Part shown: positions 1 to 12,042 of the stretch, in pieces
Layout of the letters: each line of letters opens with the position of its first letter
Position numbering within the stretch: position 1 is the first letter of the stretch
Source: Hypholoma sublateritium FD-334 SS-4
Taxonomy: Eukaryota; Basidiomycota; Agaricomycetes; Agaricales; Strophariaceae
Reading direction: 5' to 3'
Assembly (NCBI GenBank): GCA_000827495.1
Contig: KN817547.1
Location: forward strand, 252,725 to 316,724
DNA length: 64,000 bases
Program-made: the position numbers and the translations under genes
Notes under the pieces: generated by a model
What the model saw: the letters and a program-made list of their open reading frames with translations, nothing else
Database searches by the model: none
Told to the model about the DNA's origin: nothing

Positions 1-155
1 TGACGTAATTGGGGCGGTGCAGAACGGCAGCTAACAAGAGCAAATAAGGCTTCACGCTACAGAGCCCGACGTTGCCCTTTGCTTTTCTTGCCACCAGCGT
101 TGTCAGAGCCCACCAAAAGCCACACTCGAGCCAGGCGCTCACTACCACCTCAAAA

Positions 156-3139
156 ATGGACTCGGAACTCATCAAACTTGTGAACAAGCTGCAAGACACG
201 TTCAGCAATCTCGGTACGCAAAATCGCGGCTCGGATATTTCTGGAGTGGTGTTGATTTCCATGTCTATGTCAAGGCGGAGAGCTGGATATGCCCCAACTC
301 ATTGTGGTATGTCGGTATTAATGCGGAATTTTTGATCATTGCTCTGAAACTCGGGAAAAGGTGGGCAGCCAGTCTTCGGGAAAGTCGAGTGTCCTAGAAA
401 CGTGAGCAACTACCAGTAACCACATCGAGGTGGCACTAACCTTTGCATAGAATTGTCGGCCGCGACTTCCTTCCCCGCGGTCAGGGAATTGTTACGCGTC
501 GACCGCTCGTTCTGCAGCTCATCAACACTCCGGAGCCGACCGATAGTTCGTACCGGGAGTGGGGCCAGTTCTTGCATATCGACAAAAAGTTCACCGACTT
601 CAGCGAGATTCGCAAGGAGATCGAGCAAGAGACCTTCCGTGTGGCGGGACAGAACAAGGGTGTTAGCAAGCTGCCTATATCCTTGCGTATATACAGCCCA
701 GATGTGCTTGACCTCACGCTGGTTGATCTACCTGGGTTGACAAAGGTGCGTCATTGAGTCCCCTTTGTGACGCATATTAACGTGCGTAGATCCCTGTGGG
801 TGATCAACCAAGCGATATCGAGAGGCAAATTCGGAATCTGGTGCTTGATTACATTTCAAAGCCCAACAGGTATGTGGTCAGCATACTGGTACTCTACCCA
901 ACACCCATTAAATTTCCATAGTGTGATTCTCGCTGTTTCCCCCGCCAACGTGGATTTGGCCAACTCTGAATCACTCAAGCTTGCCAGATCCGTCGACTCG
1001 CAAGGCCGCCGGACGATCGGCGTTCTGACCAAACTTGATCTCATGGATGCGGGCACCAACGCGCTGGACATCCTCACTGGACGCGTCTATCCCCTCAAGC
1101 TCGGATTTATCGGTATCGTCAATCGCAGTCAACAAGATATCAACTCGGAAAAGAGCATGGCGGATGCCTTGGACAGCGAGACCGAATTTTTCCGAAACCA
1201 TCCCGCGTATCGAAATATTGCGCACAAGAACGGCACTAAATACCTCGCGAAGTCGCTGAACCAGGTGTTAATCAACCACATCCGCGACAAGCTCCCTGAC
1301 ATGAAGGCACGGCTGAACACCCTGATGGGACAGGCTCAGCAGGAGCTGAACTCGTTTGGAGATTCGGCTATCTTTGGGGACAAGAACCAGCAGGGAGGTC
1401 TTATTCTGCGGCTAATGACGCAGTTCGCGCGCGACTTCGTCTCTTCAATAGAAGGCACTAAGGTGGACATTTCCACAAAGGAGCTGTCTGGAGGTGCACG
1501 GATATACTACATCTTCAACGACATCTTTGGCCGGGCGCTGGGCTCGATAGACGCTACACATAACCTAGAGAATCAAGACATCCGCACCGCCATCCGCAAT
1601 TCGACCGGCCCGCGACCGAGTTTATTTGTGCCTGAGATGGCCTTCGACCTGCTCGTGAAGCCCCAAATCAAGCTGCTGGAAGCGCCGAGTTTGCGATGCG
1701 TGGAGTTGGTGTACGAGGAGCTGGTCAAGATATGCCATAATTGTACCAGTGCCGTGCGTGTCTTTAGGCTCTTTGACTGGCGTTAGTGCTGATACTTTGA
1801 CAGGAGCTGCAACGATTCCCGAGGCTACACGCCCAGCTGATCGAAGTTGTATCGGAGTTGCTACGCGAACGCCTTGGGCCAACATCTGAATATGCACAGA
1901 GTTTGATCGAGATCCAGGCAGCGTACATCAACACCAATCACCCCGCATTCATCTCTGGCTCTGCAATGGCTGCTCAGCAGGGAAGTCAATCAAGTCGACC
2001 ACAAATATCCCAAAGGGTGAGTGACAGCACTTCAACGGTCTCGCATATTTACTCACTCTCCGCAGCCCCAATCCACTGAACCTATCAATGGTAACGGTGG
2101 CCAAGATGATGAGGAAGAATCCTTGTCGGACGACCCCAATGGGCCGAACGGACTTTTCCCGCCGCGTGAAGGGCGCTCCGTGTCTTCAACGATATACGAT
2201 CGCTCCCGCAGCTCCACCTCCGCATCATCCACCTCGACGACAACAGGCGGGCCCAACACTGTTGTTAAGCGCTCCTCGTCGAAGACACGCTCACATCGGG
2301 CGTCTCACGGCGGCGTAGCATCGCAGATATCCGCTACACGGCCGCCAGGTGCCTTTGAACGCCCCCAACATCAAGTGAACGGTATGTCCGCGGGATCGTC
2401 ACCACCAGCGGGCTCGGCGCGCGAGACGTTCCTCAATTACTTCTTCGGGCAGAACGGGCCTGGGCCCATTGCAGGCTCGAGCGTCGAGCGTGCACACGGG
2501 CACGGGCATGGGGGACACCATAACAGTACCGGCAGCTCCGAGATGGCGCAGATCGTACCAGTGGGCCGGGATATGTCTGGCGCGGAGTCTACGATGGCGT
2601 CGGGGCTTATGGCTGGCAAGCGGGGCATTGATGGCAATAATGCGGCGTATGACATGAAGAGTCTCGGGCGGCACATCGAAGCGGTAAGTGGCGCTTTTCG
2701 TATTTTTTCTTTCTTTCGCGTAATGGGACAAGCGGAGAACGAGTGTCTCCGCCGCCGCCTGCGCGTATCTTTTCGTCGTCGTTTTACTCGAAACTTATTC
2801 CACCATCTGCTCTAGGTTTCGGCCGACGGCTCGCAGATGTCTGTGCGCGAGGAGATGGAGACGCAGCTCATCCGGTCGTTGATCTCATCGTATTTCAACA
2901 TCGTGCGCCAGAGCATCCAGGACATCATCCCCAAAGCCATCATGCACTTCCTCGTCAACCATACTGCGCAGCAGGTGCAGAACCGGCTTGTCTCATCCCT
3001 GTACAAGCCGGACCTCTTCGCGGATATGCTCAATGAAGACGAGGCGCTTGTCGCGGAGCGGACACGGGTCAAGGCCCTGCTCGACGCGTACAAGGAAGCA
3101 TTCAAAACACTGTCCGATGTCAGTCTCAAGTCTACATAG
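156..3139 (+). CDS. DNM1: Dnm1/Drp1-type dynamin GTPase (mitochondrial and peroxisomal fission)
   Basis: Nine exons can be read: 156-213, 275-306, 361-401, 451-745, 790-869, 922-1753, 1804-2016, 2066-2683 and 2816-3139, giving 830 aa. The GTPase domain shows the P-loop GSQSSGKS (exon 3), the switch/G3 motif DLPGLTK just before intron 4, and G4 TKLD. A middle domain follows, with the conserved ELSGGARI segment. Exon 8 encodes a long Ser/Gly/His-rich insert typical of fungal Dnm1 but not of Vps1. The last exon is the GTPase effector domain ([20 protein letters not shown] region). Family knowledge: these proteins assemble into rings on the mitochondrial outer membrane and constrict it. The dynamin signature reads [11 protein letters not shown], with Gln where Ser or Thr is usual. 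The start was chosen because [14 protein letters not shown] matches the family N-terminus. Vps1 is less likely because of the insert. Confidence 0.93.
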
Positions 3140-3615
3140 AGTGAATCGTCGAGGTCCCCTCAGGGTTCGAAGAAAGTATGCTTTCCCTTTTCACGTTATG
3201 AATTACATTATTACCCTACCACTCGCTTCAGGCAGGCAATTTCCTACAATTTTTCGGTTTTACACATAATGAATTTACCAGATATGCACATACTTATGAC
3301 ATTGTCATATTAGAATCACAGCCGGAATCTCTATAAATCGTGACATGTCATTGAAGCAGATCTGGGCCGCAGTCTACAAACATTTGTGCTATGGCTACGG
3401 AGTGAGAGTCACAGATAGGGCTGAGCGGGCTATGAGCCCAAGGATGGATCCTTGAGCCCACGCAAAAACCGCTTGGCGAAACGTGGTTGGGAGCACAGAA
3501 TACGGCCGCAAATCACCTAGGGCGCGTCGTGAAGACAGATACGGAGACAAGCAGATAGCAGAGCGGTTCATTCCACAGGGAATACGAGTCACGGACAACA
3601 CAAGTGCAAAGCAGC
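3140..3615. other. Intergenic region between convergent genes
   Basis: The dynamin and the BCS1-like gene end toward each other, so these 476 nt should hold both 3' UTRs. I see AT-rich tracts but no further gene or structured element. Confidence 0.6.
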
Positions 3616-6600
3616 TTAGGGCGTGGCCTCGGCAGCATCAAGTGTGGCGGCAGGAGTGGCGGCGGGGGACGTCGACTTGACAGCGACCCATTTTTCCTTC
3701 TTCGCCTCGTCCGCAGGGGTCTTCTCGGTCTCCTCTTCGGAGGTAGCGCTCTCCTCGGTGTCAGCGTCGATGCCCGTGTTCCCATCCGATTCGGAGCTCT
3801 CTGTGGTCACCTCTGAGACCGTCGAATCTGCAAGGGCTTCTTCGCCTGTGGTGGCTGCGGGGGTGGATTCAGTACAGGCAGGCGAGGCGGCGGTGGAAGA
3901 GTCACTCTTCGCCGTAGCATCAGCGCGGAGCTTTTTTGCCTTGGCTGCCCTCTCTTTCCTTTCCAGCTTCTGGGAATCGCTCGTCAGCATTGAGTTGCGA
4001 CACAAACGGATCCCGCATCTCACCTCCTTGGCCTCCTTTTCTTCCTTCTAATCACAATCAAACCAAAGTCAGCATATATGCATAAGCTACAAGATTTGTA
4101 TCAGGTCGTCACCTCTTTTGCCTCCTTTTCTTCCTTCTGTGATGTATAACAATATTGTGAATAACCGAAGATAGTCCGTACTCAGCAAAACGAACCTCTT
4201 TTTTCACCAGCTCCTCAGCCTCCTTCTTTTCTTTAGCCTCGCGCTATAAAGATACGATTGAGTATATCGTGTGTAAAGTCTGGGTTAATGAAAGTCCGAA
4301 CCTCTGCCTTTTCCTTCTTGAGCTTCTCGCGGGTCTCCCGTTCCGATATTATCCAGTCCGCAACTTCGTCGACGCACTCCGTGGGCCGGGTCTTGTTCTT
4401 GAGGAGATAGCCTTGCAAAGCGGCGACCTAGTAAAAACCGGTCAACTACCACTACAGTCACGGCAAAGTATAGCTTACACTAAGCTCGTCCTCGGGGATT
4501 GCCTCGGCAAATCGCTTTGCCAGCTTCGAGATCTCGTCTTCAGTGAGCAGCGGGATGGCATGGGTGGCTGCCTTGCGCTTGGGAAGCGGAAGGTTCTGCT
4601 GGGAAGGATCCTTTACTGAGGTCGACGCGCTTGCGGCATCAACGGGAGTGGAGGACTTGAAGGGGAAAAAGCATTTGAAGATGCCCTCGGCCTGCCACTT
4701 AGTGGCGTGCGTGAAGTTAACCCATACGTCCATGCGCCCGGGACGGCTGAGAGCGGGGTCCAGACGCTCAATATGATTTGTGGTCGCAAACAGGAGCCTG
4801 GAAATAAAATTAGAACACTATTTCGACGTCTACTGTTCAATATGGACTTACCTTCCCTCAGCAGCTGCGACCCCATCGAGACTATTTAGGAGCCCACTCA
4901 AACTCAGCGTAGACCCGTCTGCAGCCTCAGTGGCGGCGGCGTCTTTGGTAGCGGCGGTTGGAGTGCCTGTAGATTTCTCATCACGAGAAACTGAGCGCGT
5001 AAAGGCCGCATCTAAGTCTTCCAACAAAAGGATGCATCTATAATGAGATAGGAGTTATGTCTAGAACTACGGGATTATTTGGCCAACTAACCTTGACGGT
5101 ACATTTCCCATCAATGTGGTCAATGTGTTATCACTCATACTGAGAAACGGATAAAATTTGAGCGTAGATTCGGCATACAAAACAGAGATTACCTACCCCT
5201 TCGAGGATAGGGAAACGACATAGATATCCAGACCAAGCTCGCCGGCTAAAGAGTGGATGAGCGAAGTCTTACCACTGCAGTGGGAATGAGTAATACAATC
5301 GGGAGCGCTGTGCGGATAAATCAAACGGACCTTCCGGGAACACCGTGGAGGAGGTACCCTCTCCTGAATGGAATTCCTTGACTGTCGTCAGATCAAAGAG
5401 TTTAAAAATAGACTTGGCGCAGTTGCACACCTCTTTCCGCATACCTGATGTGCGTCAAGCAATGAAATCAGTAATACCCTTAAATTAGTCATGCGAATCG
5501 GGAACCTCACCATTCTTCGGAGCACAGGAAATCCTTGCAATCCGCCAGAAGCATATCTTTGACACCCGGTTGAAGAACGATAGAGCTCATTGGTCTTTTC
5601 TGGCGAGCTCCGTTCCAGCGCCAGCAGCCGTATGTTCTAATGGCGTAGGAGCATATATCAGCGATCTCGGACAAACGGAAATGAACCTAAGAGTCTTACG
5701 TATCAGCCATAAATATATGCACACGATGCTCGGCGTCTTTCTCGTATTCGCGCTTTGCCTCCAGAACGAGCTTCTTCAGAACATCGTTATTGCGAGCGAC
5801 AACACTGAAATAAATTGTTTAGGCCAATTTAGCGGTAGCTGAGGAAATGAAACAAACCTGATCTTCAAAGAGCTACCACCATGGCGGTATTCCGGATATG
5901 GCTTCGTCCTTGTAATCTATACAGGCTTTAGATAAATGACACACAGACAAACCCCCAGCAGACGGACCCTGAGCCAATGCCCTCGGTAGTAGATGGTATG
6001 CGTGGTATCTTGATAAGACCTATGAATAGGGTCTAACAACGAAATGAGTCATAATCGCTCACCGAGACTGGGCATGAAAGCGACTTTGCGTTTCCTTCGT
6101 CCATGAACAAGAGTATCATCCTCTTCCTCTTCCTCGTCCAAGTCTCCCGTGGTCGTTTGCGTCATCCCATTACGATTTGCAGAGCGAGTAGTTATCTCAA
6201 ATTCACGACTTCTTCCCCATGAAGGTTGCTATTGGGAAATAACCAATAAATGACAGTGGCACAATAGCAAACTAACTCTAACTCACTTTAGCAAGCCAAT
6301 GCATAAGCCTACAAGAAATATTCAGCTTTATTGCAGCATAAAGTGGTACAGCGTTCCTACCAATCATAAGGGTAGTCGTCCTGACTGAAATGAGCTGTGA
6401 GGAAGAAGGCTTTACTAGATATCAGGCTCAATTCCCTGCAGAGTAGAGGGATGAATACATACAATCGACGAAACCATTCCACGCTGAGACTGATGCTCGG
6501 CGCGCCGTCTCCACTGTGCCGCCAATGACAACCAATTTCTGAAACGTACGATATCTCAATATCCTGAGGTCAAAACATAAACGAGAACTTGCAAGTGTAT

Positions 6601-6658
6601 CTTGAATGGCTCCAGTGCTCATGCCTAGGGGGGACAGCATACTCTTTATTGCGTCCAT
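3616..6658 (-). CDS. BCS1-like mitochondrial AAA-ATPase
   Basis: About 16 small exons on the minus strand, ATG at 6658-6656 and TAA at 3618-3616. The N-terminal part ([12 protein letters not shown], then [21 protein letters not shown]) is the BCS1_N region of fungal Bcs1-like proteins. The AAA domain follows: Walker A GVPGSGKTS, split by an intron inside its Ser codon (exons ending at 5331 and resuming at 5274), Walker [13 protein letters not shown] (about 5001-5040), a sensor-1 ATTNH stretch and the RPGRMD arginine motif. The C-terminal third is a Lys/Glu-rich coiled tail followed by an acidic Ser/Thr/Ala-rich end. Family knowledge: Bcs1 moves the folded Rieske protein across the inner membrane; many basidiomycete paralogues have unknown substrates, so the exact role is open. 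The tail is built partly from two near-identical 24-nt exons (see repeat entry). Confidence 0.85.
4024..4136 (-). repeat. Duplicated 24-nt micro-exons (KEEKEAKE twice)
   Basis: Exons at 4113-4136 and 4024-4047 are each exactly 24 nt, phase 0, flanked by canonical GT and AG signals, and differ at two third-codon positions. Both encode KEEKEAKE in the charged tail of the BCS1-like protein. They look like a recent duplication of an exon with its intron. Confidence 0.75.
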
Positions 6659-9600
6659 GGTAGTAATTGACAATGGGAGGGAGAAGCTAGAGGGCGTAAA
6701 CGAGACTAGAGGCGCACCCCTTTATATGGCTCTAATATTTGCCTCGTGTCAACGGCAAGATTCATCCAGGGTAGCGCCTGCCCACAAGGAGAATGACCGC
6801 GGTTCTGTCCCTTTCTCCCGATGAGAATATATTGCCCGTGCAATCTGGGGTTAAGTGAATCTCATTTCAAGATCATATCTACTAAGCTATGCCGCAGTGA
6901 CCAATGATCATTCCTACCTTTCTATAATTCCGAGGTCGTTAATTTTGATGCGTGTCGAAGTGAATTCCCTTCGGAACAAGGGTTTCGAATGTGTGTATGC
7001 GTTCTTCCCATTCGAACCTGGCGGCGTGGTGTTGATGAACTCAGAAATTTGGATTAAATTTGCCCAGCCGCTGGTTCCCCTCGAGAACGGATTGATTCAA
7101 TCTTGATGCATGATGGCCCTATTTCCAAACGGGGCTTGAGTACATTATACGGTATCCAAACGGTATCGCCGCACTTTGGTACGGAACCTTGACGAAACCT
7201 GTGCAGCTACTGTGCAGACGAGTCAGAAGGGCTCAGACGTTGCTAAAACTGGTCATCTTGAGGCTCACGGAGGCACAAGATAATGGATGGCAGTCAATGT
7301 CAGTCACAAACTCTCACCTTCCGGACGAATATTTGTTTTTGTCCTAATATCTGGGGAAGAACACACGCTATTGAAAAAGTTAAACCCCATGCGTGGTTTA
7401 ATACGCGGCCGAAATGCGGCCACATGCCATTCATCACTCAACTGTAATATTCAATGCCCACAACGCCAGGAATTGTGTTCGTATCCTTTATTCCTGTGCT
7501 ATATCGATCTCGCAAGGCGCTCACTGGCAGGCTATGAGACTTATGGATCAGAATGCTGTGTTAAAGGCGAACCACATTTCACCAGAACAAATGAACTCTG
7601 TCGCTGCTTCTCGACCTATCTCGACTAAAAGTGATGTATCCACGTTCCAAACAATAAGTAGATCGTAGCGAGCTCAATACTCACAGATGGTGGGATATGA
7701 TGCTCTTTGACGTGTATAAGTATTATACCCACTGTTTGTGGGATTCCTAGGGATTCCATCGAGTCGGCCGATAAACGTAATTGGCATACGGGAAGCAATA
7801 CCCACTTCCCCATCAGGGATCGCGTACAAGCCACGCTGCACGATGAGCTCAAGCATCAAATTCACTTCCGGTCCGTGGGTGCCATGCCCTTGACTTCCCG
7901 AAAACGCACTGGATAGACTCGAATAGCGACAAAAAAGCGAATCGTGCCTGCGCAAACTCGCGGGTGTCGAATGATGAATCTCGATATTTGCGTCATCAGG
8001 ATTCCACCTACATATATACTTACATGGACACAAGTGTAAATCCGTGGATGGCAATTGCGCGCGCCCAGACAGTCATGTGTACATATTATCTATATCTCCC
8101 AGGCGCAGAACGAGATATTTGCATCATACGATACTTGTTTTTGCATTGCCACGGAAGCCCTCGCAGTTGTGATTACTGTTGGATTACTGATCATAGTTAG
8201 TCACAGCACACAAGATGCTTCTCTTGCCAACGAATGCCACTGAAGACTCTTACCTGCTGACAATTTCGTTGCTAGAAGTACGGAAATTAAATAACTCCAA
8301 GAGTAACAGGAAAAGCTCCGCATCGGCCTGAGAGTAACAATTTGGTGTGCGATATAGCTATAACCGGTGTGCGAGGTTGCGCGTACACCCGATGCCACCG
8401 CGACATGATGAACAGCGCCCGCTGACTGGATGACTTGAATCTAAGTAGACAATATGACTCAAAGTGATCGCGTCTGTCGGAACCTATGAGAGATCCTGAC
8501 TCCGAGGTTGACCGTTTGTAGATAAAATCATTGTCCCATCGACAACCAGTCCACATGGATTTCTACTTTGTCAAAAAACAAGCTGCGCCTCGTTTCGATA
8601 TAAAACTTTAGGAGGCCTGCTGCTTAGGCTCCGGATTTTCCTATGTTAAATAAAAGTAGTACATTTAGACTCAAATGCAATCACAAATGTATAGATCAAG
8701 ATGAAAATGTGGGTGCTTGTAATCTGAGATCTCGATAATCACCTATCTTCTAATTTTATAGCGTGCAGTGTTCATGACGTCTTCAAGCATGGCTAAAGAA
8801 AGGCGCTCGTGCAGAAATGCATACCGTGTTTACGGAAAAGGTCGTCTATCAAGTTGATTAAGCGCCCACCATTTACGGCTGCAGTAGCCATGATAAAAAT
8901 CGGCAGAATGGAGGCCGCATCCTGCTTGAACTTCGCAGCGTTGCACACCTCCGCACACCCGTTCGCAGTCCAGCTGATTTGGTACGATCTGGAATTAATC
9001 CTGCAAAAATCTTGCTTATTGCCACCGAGCGGAATCGTTGAAAATTGCCGGAGAATAAGCCTGAACGATTTCACTAACGAGCAAACTCCTGCATTGAAGC
9101 GGCCGTATAGCTGTGGTCCAAAAAGAAAAAAAACACATACTTACCAATTACCTACCAACGTTTATGTCAGATTTGATTTACAGCTGGTAAATGATTTTCT
9201 TTACCTCTGAAGGGGGGTATATTAAATGATTAGGGGCATTTCCACGGGTCTGAGAGACAACGTCCTCGTGTATGGTGGTTTTATGTAAAGACGTTAGGCG
9301 TGTGTGATATCGATGACGCCAACGCCCGAGCAACCCAAGGCGCGGCGCGCAACGCGAAATCGCACTGAGATCTTCGGACGTACGATATCGTCCACACAAC
9401 AAAATTAAAATGACGCATAGGGAGGCAATTTTCTCAAGGCAGCGGAGGTAGAGAGGCCGACGCAGCGTGCGATTTGCATTCGACGCGAGAAAAGAAATCT
9501 CCTTTGCAATTTCTAGTTTCCTACCGGAGAGCGCCTGTGAGAACACAGTCACTTGCTGCGGCAAGCTTTTGCTCCGTGCCGGTTGGAAACGGATTCGGGT

Positions 9601-9700
9601 AGCGCATAGATTCACATCAGTGTCGTTGACCATACAGCCTCAGTTTCCAGTAGGGACAGCAGAGAATCTTATGTGATGGAAATGATATGATCCCGGGTTC
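6659..9700. other. Long stretch without a recognisable gene
   Basis: About 3 kb upstream of the BCS1-like start. Open frames of 60-150 codons exist on both strands (for example minus 9178-9633), but none has recognisable motifs, convincing splice signals or coding character. Part will be promoter for the minus-strand gene; the rest may be decayed sequence. Confidence 0.5.
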
Positions 9701-9819
9701 CCGGGCGACCAAGAGGGCCAGAAAAGCAAATCCGGCTACGTCAGGGTCTCCAATAGGGTGGCAGGTGTGTAGCGAAGCAGGGGGGGATAAACCGGGACGC
9801 AGCGCCTACCTGCTGGGCA

Positions 9820-10220
9820 ATCATGGAGCACAGATAAGATTGACAGAAATGTGATGCACCAGAGGCCATGATGACCCACGCAATCAACGGCCACAATGAA
9901 GCAAATGGGCGAGTAGCATACATTGCTAAACGTATTTCTTCACACCCTTGAGATTGGACGGCGAATGGTGAGTGGTATGTAAGGCGATGCGACCTTTTAC
10001 GCACTGGTACGCGAAAGCATGCAAGTCAAATCGCGGGATGTTCCGGCGGTAAGTGGTGACGCTGGACTGCAGATTCCAGAACGCCGCTGATAGATGTAAG
10101 AGTCATTGATCTTAGCCAGACGCAGCCAAAATTAAGCATTGGCCAGTTTCCGAGTTGAAGGTGGAGTGAAGATGGCGAGCGATCGCTGAGTTTGTACAGC
10201 CTGCTAGTGATGTTCTCCAA
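9820..10220 (-). other. Candidate unrecognised multi-exon gene
   Basis: On the minus strand an ATG at 10220 opens a 64-codon frame. Downstream, a frame reading KINDSYIYQRRSGIC can be joined by a canonical GT-AG intron to a hydrophobic exon (FASLWPLIAWVIMASGASHF), which ends at a GTAGG donor near 9810. I do not recognise the protein and cannot place its 3' end. A chance arrangement is quite possible. Confidence 0.2.
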
Positions 10221-10964
10221 CAGAATTTTAGGAGTGAGCCGGGAAGTGTAAGCGACAGTCCCGATATTTATTACAGAAAAAGCAGAATTGAAGCGTCAGC
10301 GAGGCGGAGAAAAGGTTTTGCCGTAGAACCAAGCATGAGCTTGAGGCCTTGAGGCATAGGGATCCGGATGGGCGATTGTGATGGATCGATGGCATCGACG
10401 GACATGGTGAATCTAGCCAGAGGTACCAACATCTAGGACTTCCGAGCGTTCATTCACAAGGTTGCGGCAGGGGATTAGAGGGGAGGGAGATCGATGGAGG
10501 CAAGATGAAGGTCAGGAAGAAAACAAGTTGTCGTTACGTAATGGCAGAAAATGGACGTTGGTCTTTTGCTTGGGCTTCAATTCGGTGGGTCAGGGGCACA
10601 TCCTCAGCTGGGCTCGTTCAACGATGTGAACGTACGTATGTAAGAATGTGTTCCAAAAAATAGGTACCGTAGTATAGGTGAACTCGTTCTGGGCTCAAGA
10701 ATTTGCAATCACAGTAGGGATATCAAATTTACCTCAAAATGATTTTTTGAGAAGGCGGAGACATTATAATAGCAGGTATAGATGTTGGCGGGTTAACATA
10801 TCAGAGGGCATTAAGGGTCGTGAAAAATTAGTGTCTGCAGCTAGAAATACATTGTTCCCAATCATACAATCTACCCATCCCGAAAAATATTGTGAGCTAG
10901 AGCATATCGTGCGGAGGGAAGTGCTTGCCTAGTGATAATTATGGTCCGATGAGTTCCTAAGTCC
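10221..10964. other. Intergenic, no feature seen
   Basis: Downstream of SYS1. No gene-like frame, tRNA or repeat was seen. Confidence 0.5.
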
Positions 10965-11787
10965 CTAATCAATCCTGGGTAGCAACCCTCCCATCTCCAT
11001 CTCTTCTACTTGCACGTCCTCTGGTCGGAGGGAGATGACATTCAGGCCTTCTGACATTTCTCGTTTCACGCATAGCTGTTCGGCAACTATGATGGTCATG
11101 ATAGCGCCGCCAAGAACTACGAGCCAGAAGAACAAAGACGTCGGAATCGCCGCGGAGTAGTATGTCGTCAGCACTAGGTGGATGAAGACTAGTGTCAGGG
11201 CGAAGTCGAGGATAAGCCGTGGCCGGCGGATAAGTTTGTAGAGGTAGAAGATGCTGTGGAGTGTATCAGTACGGCGGAGCGGCACAATCGGAAGGGAAGA
11301 CGCACTCTGCGGAACACGCGACTATCCAGCAGAACGCAATAATCCAGCCGCGAATCGGGTCTAAACTGCCGTCCCATTGGTCGTCCTTCACTCCGTATCC
11401 CACTTTCCTGCCGCCGCTCCAGGCCCACCACCTCTCTCCAATAGGCATCCCTATCACGGTCGGCCGGCCAGCCATTTGACGCCAGTCCATAACCATCCCT
11501 GCAGAGTTAAAATGAGATACATCTGACACAAACACCGGGTTGGTATTGACTTACCAACGTTAGCGGCGCCGCCCTCATATCTCAACGATGATGGCTCGGC
11601 AAACGCGGCCAGTAGAGGAGGGATAATGAAAGATAAGGTGATGTAGTGTAAAGCCTGCATGGCAAATATCTATAACGCGCAGTCGCGTTGGCGTTAACGT
11701 ACCACTACAATGCGAATCGGCACGACGAACCTGGGATAGGAGTAAAATTGGGTCCCAGTTGGACAGCGTGGTCTTGCTGGGCGCCAT
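10965..11787 (-). CDS. SYS1: SYS1 Golgi integral membrane protein
   Basis: Four exons on the minus strand, ATG 11787-11785 and TAG 10967-10965. The N-terminus (NWDPILLLSQ, intron, then IFAMQALHYITLSF) and the C-terminal half (FYLYKLIRRPRLILDFALTL, then the two membrane spans around TTYYSAAIPTSLFFWLVVLG) match the SYS1 family. Four hydrophobic segments are visible. Between the first two lies a short loop with MDWRQMAGRPTVIG and a GWIIAF segment, as in basidiomycete homologues. Family knowledge: Sys1 sits in the late Golgi/TGN and recruits the Arl3/ARFRP1 GTPase. The acidic tail EEMEMGGLLPRID is species-variable. It is divergent from the dipeptidyl aminopeptidase gene, with 255 nt between the start codons. 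Confidence 0.88.
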
Positions 11788-12042
11788 TTGGGTATACGAG
11801 TGCGACTTCAGCAGCCGGCGCCTAACGTTTTTCCATAAATTGAAGCAGGGTGACGAGGAGGGAGGAGGCAACAGGCCAACATCGCGCCGCGTGGGAGGCG
11901 GTGCAAACGGTACGAACTTAGGGTTAGGGCTTACATACATAGCCGTGGCCATCAGCGGGTTGTCCACCTCCGAATAGCTCTCTCCGTTCTCTCTTTCCTC
12001 TGCTTTCCTTTCTCTCTCTTATTGTGTTTCTTGGAACCCAAG
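11788..12042. promoter_or_regulatory. Bidirectional promoter between SYS1 and the aminopeptidase
   Basis: 255 nt separate two divergent start codons. A CT-rich tract at about 11977-12020 lies just upstream of the plus-strand ATG, as is common before fungal transcription starts. No clear TATA box was seen. Confidence 0.5.

Noticed and set aside
9178..9633. 151-codon open frame on the minus strand
   Set aside because: No ATG context, motif or splice pattern. Composition looks random.
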